From: an uncultured Lentisphaeraceae bacterium
Lineage (GTDB): Bacteria; Verrucomicrobiota; Kiritimatiellia; RFP12; DVOR01
NCBI GenBank assembly: GCA_946056345.1
Contig: CAMGJH010000038.1
Coordinates: 1 to 8,043, forward strand
Reading direction: 5' to 3'
DNA length: 8,043 nt
Shown here: positions 1 through 7,188 of the stretch, one piece after another
Layout: each line of letters begins with the position of its first letter
Numbering within the stretch: position 1 is the first letter of the stretch
Made by a program: the position numbers and the translations under genes
Notes under the pieces: generated by a model
Database searches by the model: none
What the model was told of the DNA's origin: nothing
What the model saw: the letters and a program-made list of their open reading frames with translations, nothing else

Positions 1-1
1 C

Positions 2-1486
2 TACGTCCTCCAGCGCATTCCCGAATTGCGCGATAATCTCCTCTTCGTCGACCCCTTCGGTCGGCCCGACTCCGCCGCGCGCAATGTCCAAGCAATGCGC
101 CAGGCGCTCCAGTGGCTCCGGCGCGGCGGCGCGCTCATCATCTTCCCGGCCGGCGAAGTGGCCAGCTTCACCACCCAGAACTTCCAAATCCGCGATCCGG
201 CCTGGCACATCTCCACCCTCACCCTGGTTCGTCGGGCGAATGTGGATGTCACGCTCCTGCCGGCCTTCATCCCCGGCGCGGCTTCCACCTGCTTCCATCT
301 GGCCGGCAAGATTCACCCGCGTCTGCGCACCCTCCTCCTGCCGCGCGAGATGTTGCGAATGCAGCACCAAACGATTGAGCTGCGTCTAGGCACCCCCTTC
401 TCCTCCACCGCGCTCTTCAAGCGCTTTGGCTCCGATGCCGAGGTGGTGCGCTACCTGCGTTTCCGCACCTTTCTTCTCGCCGGGCGAGTCCGCTCCACCC
501 GCTTCGAGGAGCGGATGCGCCGCCTGACCCTCGATACCGACGACCGCCCCACCCAGCCCATCATCAACCCCATCACCCCCGAGGAGCTAGAGGCCGAGTG
601 GGCCGCCCTGCCCAGCGACTGCCACCTCTTCTCCGACAATGTTTACGCCCTCTATGCCGCCCAGGGGCGCTTCATCCCCACCGCCCTGCGCGAGATTGGC
701 CGTCTGCGCGAGGAGACCTTCCGCGCCGTCGGTGAGGGCACCGGCAAGGATATCGATACCGACGCCTTCGATGATGCCTACTACCAGATTGTCCTCTGGC
801 ACAAAGAGCGGCGAGAGATTATCGGCTGCTACCGCCTCGCCCTCTCCGATATGCTCACCGAGGATAGCGGCCCCAACGCCCTCTACACACGCACCCTCTT
901 CCGCTTCGATGAGAACTTCCTCGGCCGCCTCCCCGGTCCGGCCGTCGAGCTCGGCCGCTCCTTCATTCGAGCGCAGGACCAACGTTCCTTCGCCCCCCTG
1001 CTCCTCCTCTGGCGTGGTGTGCTGACCTTCCTGGCCAAGCACCCGCGCTACACCGTCCTCTTTGGCCCGGTGAGCATTTCGCACGACTTCACCCCCGCCG
1101 CGCGCGACCTCCTCCTCACCTACCTGCGCGCCACGGCCTTCGACGAAGCCCTCGCCCATTGGGTCCTCCCCCGTCTGCCCCCCAAGAAGATGCGCTTTGT
1201 GGAGTGGCGACACACGGACTATGCCGACTTCCTCTCCAGCGAGAGCGAGGTCAACAACGCCCTGGCCGAGTTGGAGGGCGGTCACCGCGAAATGCCTGTC
1301 CTCATCCGCCAATACCTCAAAATCGGCGGGCGCATCGTCGCCTTCAATGTCGACCCCGACTTCGGCACCGTTGTCGACGGCCTCATCGTCGTCAACCTCC
1401 TCGCCGCGCCCCCCAAGAACATCGCGCGTTATATGGGCCCCGAGCTCTACGAGGCCTATCGCCGTGCGCCCCGGGAGACTCGCTAA
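2..1486 (+). CDS. PlsC/OlsB-like bifunctional acyltransferase (5' end missing)
   Basis: The frame is open to the window's left edge, so the N-terminus is missing; 494 residues are visible. Visible residues about 1-160 look like the back half of a PlsC-type (1-acylglycerol-3-phosphate) acyltransferase: FPAGEVASF at 48-56 matches the family FPEG block, while the upstream HX4D catalytic motif would lie outside the window. Residues about 190-480 resemble the OlsB/hemolysin-like GNAT domain that N-acylates ornithine or glycine to make lyso-aminolipids: an ELGRSFIR block near 316-323, LFGPVSIS near 353-360, and YLKIGGRIVAFNVDPDF near 438-454. The likely role, inferred, is making a phosphorus-free aminolipid at the inner membrane, with both acylation steps in one protein. 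The domain order is PlsC then OlsB, the reverse of the described OlsF fusion. The alternative is a single-function hemolysin-family acyltransferase. The stop overlaps the next gene's ATG by one base. Confidence 0.85.
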   Translation, partial: YVLQRIPELRDNLLFVDPFGRPDSAARNVQAMRQALQWLRRGGALIIFPAGEVASFTTQNFQIRDPAWHISTLTLVRRANVDVTLLPAFIPGAASTCFHLAGKIHPRLRTLLLPREMLRMQHQTIELRLGTPFSSTALFKRFGSDAEVVRYLRFRTFLLAGRVRSTRFEERMRRLTLDTDDRPTQPIINPITPEELEAEWAALPSDCHLFSDNVYALYAAQGRFIPTALREIGRLREETFRAVGEGTGKDIDTDAFDDAYYQIVLWHKERREIIGCYRLALSDMLTEDSGPNALYTRTLFRFDENFLGRLPGPAVELGRSFIRAQDQRSFAPLLLLWRGVLTFLAKHPRYTVLFGPVSISHDFTPAARDLLLTYLRATAFDEALAHWVLPRLPPKKMRFVEWRHTDYADFLSSESEVNNALAELEGGHREMPVLIRQYLKIGGRIVAFNVDPDFGTVVDGLIVVNLLAAPPKNIARYMGPELYEAYRRAPRETR

Positions 1487-2031
1487 TGCGCCACAAACTA
1501 CTCCTCCTCTTCACCCTCGTTGGCCTTCCCTTCGCCGCCCAGGATCTCTCCTTGCGCATTCAGACCGAGGCCACCTTGCCCCTCTCCATCGCCCAGGAGG
1601 CCGACGAAGCCATCGAACGCGCCCAGCAGTGGCTCGAAACCCAAGGTGCCCCCACCAACAACGTGCCCCAGCGCCTCCTCTATCGCTACGCCCTAGCCGA
1701 CTCCTCGCGCCCCTTCACCCTCCACCGCTGCGACCTTACGCCCCTGCAGGCCGCCATGCCCGAGCCCACACCCCCGGCCGCCCTCACCAACCTCACCGCT
1801 GCCCTCGCCCAATATCGCCAAGACCCCAAAGCCCTCTTCACCCTCCAACGCGACCTCCCCGCCGCCTCGCCGCCCCCCTACTGGCGCGAAGAACTCGCCC
1901 TCGCCCTCATCAACACCCAGCAAATCACCCCCTCTGGCGGCCACTGGGGCTCCTTCCCAAACACCCTCTGGGCCCTCCTCACCCTCCGCGCCCTCCTCAA
2001 CGAAAGCGCCCCCATCCACCTCGCCGAGTGA
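1486..2031 (+). CDS. Small secreted protein of unknown function
   Basis: This encodes a 181-residue protein. The ATG shares its A with the TAA stop of the upstream acyltransferase (TAATG), and GGGAG lies 8 bases before it, so this start is well supported and translational coupling is likely. Residues 1-18 form a signal peptide (MRHK, then a hydrophobic LLLLFTLVGLPF core, then AAQ as a probable cleavage site), so the protein is probably exported. The mature part is rich in Gln, Ala, Leu and Pro. A segment near 35-50 (AIERAQQWLETQ) and a C-terminal stretch with SGGHWGSFPNTLWALLTL faintly resemble alpha-alpha toroid repeats of the prenyltransferase/squalene-oxidase type (WL..Q...GSWG...TALALLAL). 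It is far shorter than such enzymes, so that link is speculative. I do not recognise the family. Co-transcription with the acyltransferase suggests an envelope role. Confidence 0.75.
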   Translation: MRHKLLLLFTLVGLPFAAQDLSLRIQTEATLPLSIAQEADEAIERAQQWLETQGAPTNNVPQRLLYRYALADSSRPFTLHRCDLTPLQAAMPEPTPPAALTNLTAALAQYRQDPKALFTLQRDLPAASPPPYWREELALALINTQQITPSGGHWGSFPNTLWALLTLRALLNESAPIHLAE

Positions 2032-2046
2032 GAGCGGCGCGGGGTG

Positions 2047-2658
2047 TTAGCGAGCGAGGGGAAGCGCGGGGGAGCCGAAGGCAGTGGTATTGGCCGGGAG
2101 GTTGGAGAGGAGCGTGGAGCCGGCACCAAGGGTGGCATTGTCCCCCACCCGCTTACCGGGCATCACTTGCGCGCCGGTGTGAAGAGTGACCCCCGAGCCG
2201 AGCGTGGCGTAGCCGCCGATGAAGGCCGTAGTATCCATTCGCAGGAAGTCGCCGGCGCGGACATCGTGACCGAGGACGGCACCCGTTTGCATAAAGAGGA
2301 AGTCACCCACCGTTGCGTCGGCCCCAATGTAGGCTCCGGGCGCGAGGATGGCCCCTTCGCCGAGGGTGGCGTGGTAGACGCGGGCGGCGGGATGGATGCA
2401 GCTGGCAAAGCGGGCACCGCGCTCGCGGAGGGCCGCCACACAACGTTGGCGGATGGGGTTTTGCCCAATGCCACAGAGAATTGGCGCGGTGAGCGGGGCA
2501 GAGGCAACGGAGCCGACGACGGGGGGATAGTCGCGCAAGGCGGCTAAGGCATCCGGCCGATCGTCAATGAAGCCTGTGGGGGTGAGGCCGGCCTCGAGGG
2601 CCCACCAATAGAGTTCGCGACCAAGGCCGCCGGCACCGAGGATGAGGACGGGGTTCAT
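2047..2658 (-). CDS. NeuD/PglD-type sugar O/N-acetyltransferase
   Basis: This encodes a 203-residue protein of the length and architecture of the NeuD/PglD family. An N-terminal Rossmann-like substrate domain (LILGAGGLGREL at 5-16, then GFIDD at 29-33) is followed by a left-handed beta-helix of hexapeptide repeats from about 90 to 185. GAVLGHD at 126-132 places H131 where the family's catalytic His sits, and FGSPA at 194-198 is the usual acetyl-CoA-side C-terminal motif. Members use acetyl-CoA to acetylate sialic acid or UDP-amino-sugars for glycans and glycoproteins; the substrate here cannot be told. The ATG at 2658 was chosen because it forms an ATGA overlap with the rsmE stop; an upstream in-frame ATG at 2664 would add only two residues. 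This is the last gene of the minus-strand run, and it converges on the plus-strand gene ending at 2031 with 15 bases between. No sugar-nucleotide genes lie beside it. Confidence 0.85.
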   Translation of the reverse strand: MNPVLILGAGGLGRELYWWALEAGLTPTGFIDDRPDALAALRDYPPVVGSVASAPLTAPILCGIGQNPIRQRCVAALRERGARFASCIHPAARVYHATLGEGAILAPGAYIGADATVGDFLFMQTGAVLGHDVRAGDFLRMDTTAFIGGYATLGSGVTLHTGAQVMPGKRVGDNATLGAGSTLLSNLPANTTAFGSPALPLAR

Positions 2659-3404
2659 AGGCATTGCGTTCCGGGAAGAAGGCCCAGGCAGGCGAGGCGG
2701 TCGCGCACCACGCACGGGAGGGCGATGGCGGCCGTGTCGGTGCGCAAGGGGCGCGGGCCGAGGGTAAAGGGCTGGAAGCCGTGCTCGGCAAAGGCGGTAT
2801 TCTCGGCCTCGGTCCAGCCGCCATCGGGGCCGACGGCAATCAGGGGAACGCCCGGACCGCCGGGCGGCAGGGCGAAGGGGGCACCATCGGGCGCGGGGTT
2901 GGCCAAGAGGCGCAAGTCGGAAGTGTCTGGCAAGGCAGACCAGAGATCGCGCAAACGCGGCAGAATGTGGAGCCTGGGCAGGGCGGTGGTGCCGCCTTGC
3001 ATAAGCCCCTCCAGCAGGACCGGCGTATACTCCTCTGGCCGAAGCAGGTGCATCGAAAAGTAGCTCTTCTCCACCTTACAGGCCCCCACCAGGAAGAGGT
3101 TGCGCACGCCCAGCGTGGCCGATTGGAAGAGGATGCGCTTGAGGGACCGTGGCCGCGGCAACGCCAGAATGAGGTCATACCACGGCGGGAGGGCGGGCCG
3201 TTGGCAATCGACCGTAAAGCGAACGCGCGGCCCCTCCACGGACTCCACGCGCCCAATGCCCACCGGCCCATCAACGAAGCCGACGCGGAAGGTGCTACCC
3301 GGCGCGGCGTGCAGGAAGGTACGCAGGTGCTCGGCGCGCGCATCGCTGAGCGTACAGCGGCCGCCCTCGGAGCACTCCTCGCGGGAGATCAGGATGAGGT
3401 TCAT
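2655..3404 (-). CDS. rsmE: 16S rRNA (uracil-1498-N3)-methyltransferase RsmE
   Basis: This encodes a 249-residue protein, the usual RsmE length. The family's SAM-binding trefoil-knot (SPOUT) motifs are present near the C-terminus: AVGPDGGWTEAE at 190-201 (family IGPEGGF.E.E) and LGPRPLRTDTA at 215-225 (family LG.RILR.ETA). The N-terminal 70 residues fit the PUA-like RNA-binding domain. The middle carries LALPRPRSLKR at 80-90 and KVEKSYF at 110-116, which mark the RsmE subfamily typified by some proteobacterial homologues. In that subfamily the EQ(C/S)GR block of E. coli RsmE is altered, and here it reads EGLMQGG. The enzyme methylates N3 of U1498 of 16S rRNA in the assembled 30S subunit. The ATG is 15 bases after the dapF stop with no obvious Shine-Dalgarno, so translation may depend on coupling to dapF. 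The stop overlaps the next gene by four bases. Confidence 0.93.
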   Translation of the reverse strand: MNLILISREECSEGGRCTLSDARAEHLRTFLHAAPGSTFRVGFVDGPVGIGRVESVEGPRVRFTVDCQRPALPPWYDLILALPRPRSLKRILFQSATLGVRNLFLVGACKVEKSYFSMHLLRPEEYTPVLLEGLMQGGTTALPRLHILPRLRDLWSALPDTSDLRLLANPAPDGAPFALPPGGPGVPLIAVGPDGGWTEAENTAFAEHGFQPFTLGPRPLRTDTAAIALPCVVRDRLACLGLLPGTQCL

Positions 3405-3419
3405 CGGCGAACGGGGCGC

Positions 3420-4262
3420 TTACTCGATGGCCGCCAGGTCGCTCCCCAGGAGCGAGAGGTCGATGGTGCCGTGATAGACCTCGCGGACCGGGCCGGTGAG
3501 CGTCAGCCCCGTGCAACGGTTGCCGCGCCAATCGGCATCGACCGAGAGCATAAAGCCCCCGCCCGTGCGCACCACCACCGGCAGCGTCCCGGCGTGCGCC
3601 TCCACGGCCGTGATGGCCGCAGCCACAGCCCCCGTGCCGCACGCGCCGGACTCCGCCTCCACGCCACGCTCGTAGGTGCGCATACTCAGGCGGTTGGGCT
3701 CGCGCTGGGCCACAAAGTCCACGTTGACTCCCTCGGGGGCGAAGGCCGAATGCAGACGAATCGCGCGGCCAAGGCTCTCAATATCCACCGCCTCGGGGCT
3801 GGCGGTGCGGATGACGAAGTGCGGCACGCCGGTGTTGATATAGTCTCCCTCCACCTGCTGGCCATCGACATTCAGGACCATCCCGTAGGAGCGCGCGGTC
3901 GGCTCGGGCATCCAGACCTTGACGTTGCAGCTATCCATCAGCTCGGCATCAAGCAAGCCGCAGGAGGTTTCCATTGTCATCACTCGGGGGGCGGCGCCAA
4001 TCTTGTGGGCGAACCAGGCGGCGCAACGCGCGCCATTGCCGCACATCGCAACCTCCGTGCCATCGGGGTTCAAGAAGCGCATCCGGAAGTCGGCACGGTT
4101 GGATTGCTGGATGAGGATAATCCCCTCGCAGCCCACGCCGGTCCGCCGCGCGGCCAAGAGGCTCATCAGCACATAGTCCTGCCACGGCACCTTCCCCTCG
4201 CGATCGTCGAGCATCACGAAGTCATTGGCCGCACCGTGCATCTTGGTAAACTCTAATACCAT
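3420..4262 (-). CDS. dapF: Diaminopimelate epimerase DapF
   Basis: This encodes 280 residues, close to the typical 274. DapF interconverts LL- and meso-diaminopimelate in the cytoplasm, the last DAP step before lysine and peptidoglycan synthesis. Both catalytic cysteines are present: C74 in MCGNGARC (73-80) and C208 in SGACGTGA (205-212). The opening FTKMHGAANDF (5-15) and YERGVEAE (197-204) are family signatures. The spacing from ERG to the second Cys is one residue longer than in E. coli and the usual T.ACGTG reads SGACGTG, variation that does not touch the catalytic Cys. An in-frame ATG at 4298 would extend the protein by 12 residues. I prefer 4262 because AAGGAG lies six bases upstream and the shorter start aligns with the family N-terminus. 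murA is 57 bases upstream, so two peptidoglycan precursor genes are adjacent; a possible internal promoter lies in the gap. Confidence 0.95.
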   Translation of the reverse strand: MVLEFTKMHGAANDFVMLDDREGKVPWQDYVLMSLLAARRTGVGCEGIILIQQSNRADFRMRFLNPDGTEVAMCGNGARCAAWFAHKIGAAPRVMTMETSCGLLDAELMDSCNVKVWMPEPTARSYGMVLNVDGQQVEGDYINTGVPHFVIRTASPEAVDIESLGRAIRLHSAFAPEGVNVDFVAQREPNRLSMRTYERGVEAESGACGTGAVAAAITAVEAHAGTLPVVVRTGGGFMLSVDADWRGNRCTGLTLTGPVREVYHGTIDLSLLGSDLAAIE

Positions 4263-4268
4263 CTCAAA

Positions 4269-4274
4269 CTCCTT
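4269..4274 (-). promoter_or_regulatory. Shine-Dalgarno deciding the dapF start
   Basis: AAGGAG on the minus strand, six bases before the ATG at 4262. It supports this start over the in-frame ATG at 4298. Confidence 0.7.
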
Positions 4275-4286
4275 CATTCGCCCCAT

Positions 4287-4297
4287 AGTGTAGCACA
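4287..4297 (-). promoter_or_regulatory. Possible extended -10 promoter for dapF
   Basis: The minus strand reads TGTGCTACACT, giving an extended -10 (TGn then TACACT, 4 of 6 matches to TATAAT) in the 57-base murA-dapF gap. No convincing -35 hexamer lies 16-18 bases upstream. If it is used, the start point would be near 4280 and the leader about 18 bases, ending in the AAGGAG and ATG of dapF. This might give dapF-rsmE-acetyltransferase expression independent of the long operon. It is a short motif match only. Confidence 0.3.
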
Positions 4298-4319
4298 CTC
4301 CGCGGCGGCGGGCAGACGC

Positions 4320-5618
4320 TTATTCGCGTTGGATGTTGGCCCCGAGGGCCCGCAAGTTCTCCTCAATCGTCTCGTAGCCGCGGTCAATCGATTCGGCATT
4401 CAGGATCTCGGTCGTGCCCCGGGCGCAAAGGGCGGCAATGATGAGCGCAATCCCCGCGCGAATATCCGGGCTCGAGACGGTGCAACCCTGGAGCGTGGTC
4501 GGGCCGGTAACCACAGCGCGGTGCGGATCGCACTGCACGATGCGTGCGCCCATCCCGATAAGGTGGTCCACGAAGTAGAGCCGGCTCTCGAACATCTTCT
4601 CGAAGAAGAGCTCGGTCCCGCGCGTCTGGGTGGCCAAGACAATCAGCACGCTCATCAGGTCCGACGGCAACGCCGGCCAGGGGCCATTGGAGATCTGCGG
4701 GATGGCCGCACCCAGGTCGTAGGCCGTCTTCAGCGCCTGCTTGGCCGGCAGACGCAGGTTCCCAGCCTCGTCGAAACTCCAGCGCACGCCAAAGCGCGCA
4801 AAGGTCGGGCGCAACACGGCCATCTCCTCGCGGTCGACCCCCTTCAAGGTCAACGCCCCACCCGTGACGGCCGCAGCCACGAGATAACTCGCCGCCTCGA
4901 TCGCATCGCCCCCCACCCTAAAGGTGCCACCGCCGAGCTTCGGCACGCCCTCAATCGTCAGCCGATTCGTCCCAATCCCCTCAATCTTCGCACCCATCCC
5001 GCTGAGCATTCGGCAGAGGTTCTGGACGTGCGGCTCACAAGCCACATTGTAGAGCGTGGTGGGGCCGAGGGCCATCACGGCGGCCATTACCAGGTTCTCG
5101 GTGGCGGTGACGGAGGCTTCGTCGAGCATAAAGTAGGTGCCCGTTAGGCCCCGAGGTGCCTTGAGGGTGATGGCCCCGCTCGGGCGCGGCCGCCCCGTGG
5201 CCCCCAACGCGTGGAAGCCGGCAAAGTGCGTATCTAGCCGCCGCCGCCCAATGCTGTCACCCCCGGGGGCTGCGCGCAACCGTAGCCGCCCCTTCCGCGC
5301 CAGGAGCGGTCCGGCAAAGAGAATGGAAGTGCGGATCCGCGCGCAAGTGGCGGCCGAGAGCTCGGGCATCGCCTTCAAGCGGCTGGGGTCGACCGTCACG
5401 GTATGGCTACCGGCCAAGTCGGCCTCCACGCGCGCGCCGAGCTCCCGCAGACCCTCGACCATCACGCGCACATCGGCAATGTTGGGCACATTCTCAAGGG
5501 TGACCGGCTCGGCGGCGAGCAGCGTGGCCGCCAACATCGGCAGGGCCGCATTCTTATTTCCCGGCACCACATGCGTGCCGCCAATCGGCGCGCCCCCCTG
5601 GATAATCAACTTCGACAT
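4320..5618 (-). CDS. murA: UDP-N-acetylglucosamine 1-carboxyvinyltransferase MurA, Cys-to-Asp form
   Basis: This encodes 432 residues; E. coli MurA has 419. It transfers enolpyruvate from PEP to UDP-GlcNAc, the first committed step of cytoplasmic peptidoglycan precursor synthesis. Family features run the whole length: GNKNAALP (20-27, with K22/N23), LPSDLM (317-322, D320), DIRAG (385-389, R387) and the ending IDRGYE...LRALGANI (411-429). The active-site loop reads PGGDSIGRRRLD (118-129), so D121 stands where E. coli has C115. Cys-to-Asp MurA enzymes occur naturally in Chlamydia, Mycobacterium and Borrelia; they are active and insensitive to fosfomycin. I considered AroA, but the MurA-type PGG.SIG loop and C-terminus exclude it. 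The ATG is 12 bases after the upstream stop; AAGGA, overlapping that stop, lies nine bases before it. Confidence 0.95.
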   Translation of the reverse strand: MSKLIIQGGAPIGGTHVVPGNKNAALPMLAATLLAAEPVTLENVPNIADVRVMVEGLRELGARVEADLAGSHTVTVDPSRLKAMPELSAATCARIRTSILFAGPLLARKGRLRLRAAPGGDSIGRRRLDTHFAGFHALGATGRPRPSGAITLKAPRGLTGTYFMLDEASVTATENLVMAAVMALGPTTLYNVACEPHVQNLCRMLSGMGAKIEGIGTNRLTIEGVPKLGGGTFRVGGDAIEAASYLVAAAVTGGALTLKGVDREEMAVLRPTFARFGVRWSFDEAGNLRLPAKQALKTAYDLGAAIPQISNGPWPALPSDLMSVLIVLATQTRGTELFFEKMFESRLYFVDHLIGMGARIVQCDPHRAVVTGPTTLQGCTVSSPDIRAGIALIIAALCARGTTEILNAESIDRGYETIEENLRALGANIQRE

Positions 5619-5630
5619 CGTCCGTCTTCC

Positions 5631-6473
5631 TTACCGCCCCTGCGACAGCCGCTCGCGCAGACTCTTGAGCGCCTCCCAGTTCTCCATCTTCAGCTTACGC
5701 GACATCTCTTCGCCCAACATCAGCATCCGCATCGGGTGGTGGAGCGTCATCACCGGCACGTGCCCCTCGCGCAACATCCGCCACTGCCCCACCTGCCCGG
5801 CCGAAGCCGTGCTCTCAGGGAAGAGCGCCTGCGCGGCCACCGGCCCCAACAGCACCACCGTCCGCGGATTGACCACCCGCAGTTCGCGCCGCAACTGCTC
5901 CCCGCAGGTCCGCAGCGCTGCCGCGTCCACCCGCCCACGCGGCACGCCACACTTCATTGCCGGTGTCACGTAAAGTTCGCTCAACGGCAGCCGAATGGCC
6001 GCAAACATCTTCTCGAGCAAGGCCCACGCCTCGCTCCCCGCCTCCAACCGCGCCCCCTGCGCCGCCGCGTCCTCGCCCATCACCGGCGGCGCCGCCACAA
6101 TCGCCACCTCGGGGTTATACCCATTTCCCCGCGCCCCGAAGCGGCTATTGACCCCATACGCGCACCCCCGGCAAGCGGCCATCTCCCGGCGCAATGCCTC
6201 CAAAGCCTGCGCGCGCTGCTCGGGCGTATCGCTCCCGCCCGGTGCCGGCCGTGCCCCCTGGACCTGCGCGGGCGCGGGAATCTTCGGCATCGCCCCGGCC
6301 GGAGCCGCCGCCGGCGCACGCGCGCCCGCCTTCGGCGCGGCACAGAAGGCCTGCCAGAGCGCCTCCTCCACCGGCACCTGCTTGACCCCCGTCTCGCGCA
6401 GACAGGTCAAGGTGTCGATGGCCTCGCTCAACGCCGCCACCAGCGGATGGTCCTCAAAGTCAGAGCCCTGCAT
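5631..6473 (-). CDS. Uracil-DNA glycosylase-like Fe-S protein with altered active site
   Basis: This encodes 280 residues. Residues about 95-275 match the 4Fe-4S uracil-DNA glycosylase superfamily (family 4/5 type). Four cysteines are placed like the cluster ligands (C101 and C104 in CRGC, C175 in MKCGVPRG, C190 in LRTCGEQL). VVLLGPVAAQALF (206-218) matches the core strand-helix, and LHHPMRML (244-251) matches the C-terminal HPS..L motif. The first catalytic motif, normally GE.PG..ED, reads AAPPVMGED (127-135), so the conserved Glu is replaced by Ala128. Uracil excision may therefore be lost or changed. Residues 1-45 are a short helical-looking region, joined by an Ala/Pro/Gly-rich linker (45-80). 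The ATG lies within the end of ccsA (14-base overlap) and only a weak GGGA precedes it; the overlap supports coupled translation. A link to cytochrome c genes is not an expected one. Confidence 0.8.
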   Translation of the reverse strand: MQGSDFEDHPLVAALSEAIDTLTCLRETGVKQVPVEEALWQAFCAAPKAGARAPAAAPAGAMPKIPAPAQVQGARPAPGGSDTPEQRAQALEALRREMAACRGCAYGVNSRFGARGNGYNPEVAIVAAPPVMGEDAAAQGARLEAGSEAWALLEKMFAAIRLPLSELYVTPAMKCGVPRGRVDAAALRTCGEQLRRELRVVNPRTVVLLGPVAAQALFPESTASAGQVGQWRMLREGHVPVMTLHHPMRMLMLGEEMSRKLKMENWEALKSLRERLSQGR

Positions 6474-7188
6474 AGCTGTGCATTCCCGGAAAGAGTTTGG
6501 AAAGGTTAATCCACGTCACGGTCAGGATAATCGCCACCAACCCGGCCCCCAACAGTCCCAACTGCCAGGCGCGCCGCCCGCGACAGTGAAAGACCGCCGC
6601 ATAAATCAGCCATGTGGCCAGCGACCACTGCTCCTTGGGATCCCACTGCCAATAGGCCCCCCACGCCTCGTTCCCCCAAATCGACCCCAGCGCCAATGCC
6701 AGCGTAATCAGCGCAAAGCCCCACGCCACAGTCCGCCCCGAAGCGCGCATCTGCCCCCAGCACGCTAGGACAAAGGCCCGCGCCATCAGCGCGTAGGCCA
6801 CCATATACCCCAGCACATGCGGCACAAAGAGCGGACTATGCAACGCCGGCGGCAACTGCCCCTCCCGCGCCGAGAAGACAAAGGCCAGCGGAAAGAGCAC
6901 AACCACGCCCAGCGCCGCATCCAGCCGCGTCGTCTCCAACCGCTCGCGCGCCGCCGTCCACACCGTCGCCGCAGCCAGGCACAGCGGCAACCACAGAAAG
7001 GCCTCGAAGAGATTGCGCATCGGCGGATGGCCCACCTGCGCCCAACGCACCCCAATCGCGCCCAACGCCATCGCGCCAACCGCGCGCCACGCCCAGCGGC
7101 CCCACCGCTGCGGCAGCGCCACCCCCAACCCCGCCAACGCCACCTGCGCGTTCAGCAGCCAGCCCAGCGTATCGACCTTAAGCTCCAT
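6460..7188 (-). CDS. ccsA: CcsA/ResC-like cytochrome c biogenesis protein (system II)
   Basis: This encodes a 242-residue, strongly hydrophobic protein with about seven or eight membrane segments. The tryptophan-rich haem-handling WWD motif is clear at 171-186 (WGNEAWGAYWQWDPKE). Histidines expected to serve haem are present at H124 (FVPHVLGY) and H201 (AAVFH), and GMHSYAG at 235-241 is the usual CcsA ending. HPPMRNLFE (54-62) is the family's first loop motif. With the ResB-like partner encoded just upstream, it would carry haem across the membrane and attach it to CXXCH apocytochromes. HemX shares the fold but lacks this WWD context. The frame is open back to 7263; I chose the ATG at 7188 because GGGAGG lies seven bases upstream and the extra 25 residues would be an Arg/Trp-rich shadow. 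It overlaps the resB-like gene by 11 bases. Confidence 0.92.
   Translation of the reverse strand: MELKVDTLGWLLNAQVALAGLGVALPQRWGRWAWRAVGAMALGAIGVRWAQVGHPPMRNLFEAFLWLPLCLAAATVWTAARERLETTRLDAALGVVVLFPLAFVFSAREGQLPPALHSPLFVPHVLGYMVAYALMARAFVLACWGQMRASGRTVAWGFALITLALALGSIWGNEAWGAYWQWDPKEQWSLATWLIYAAVFHCRGRRAWQLGLLGAGLVAIILTVTWINLSKLFPGMHSYAGL

Noticed and set aside
587..1312. 241-codon minus-strand open frame antisense to the acyltransferase
   Set aside because: The Glu/Gly/Val-rich translation mirrors C-ending codons of the real gene and has no recognisable domain.
2015..2050. Possible bidirectional terminator between the convergent genes
   Set aside because: Only a 4-bp GCCG/CGGC stem with a long loop and no T-tract is visible, so it is too weak to call.
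1197..2189. 330-codon plus-strand open frame across the first two genes
   Set aside because: The translation is Pro/Arg/His-rich low complexity, and it runs through the stop of one well-supported gene and all of the next in another frame.
2664..4256. 530-codon open frame on the plus strand, antisense to rsmE and dapF
   Set aside because: It is a GC-rich shadow: the translation is Gly/Arg/His/Ala-rich without domain motifs, and the opposite strand encodes two complete recognised enzymes.
5403..6509. 368-codon plus-strand open frame antisense to murA and the UDG-like gene
   Set aside because: The Arg/His/Pro/Gln-rich translation is typical of an antisense shadow of G-ending codons, with no start context or motifs.
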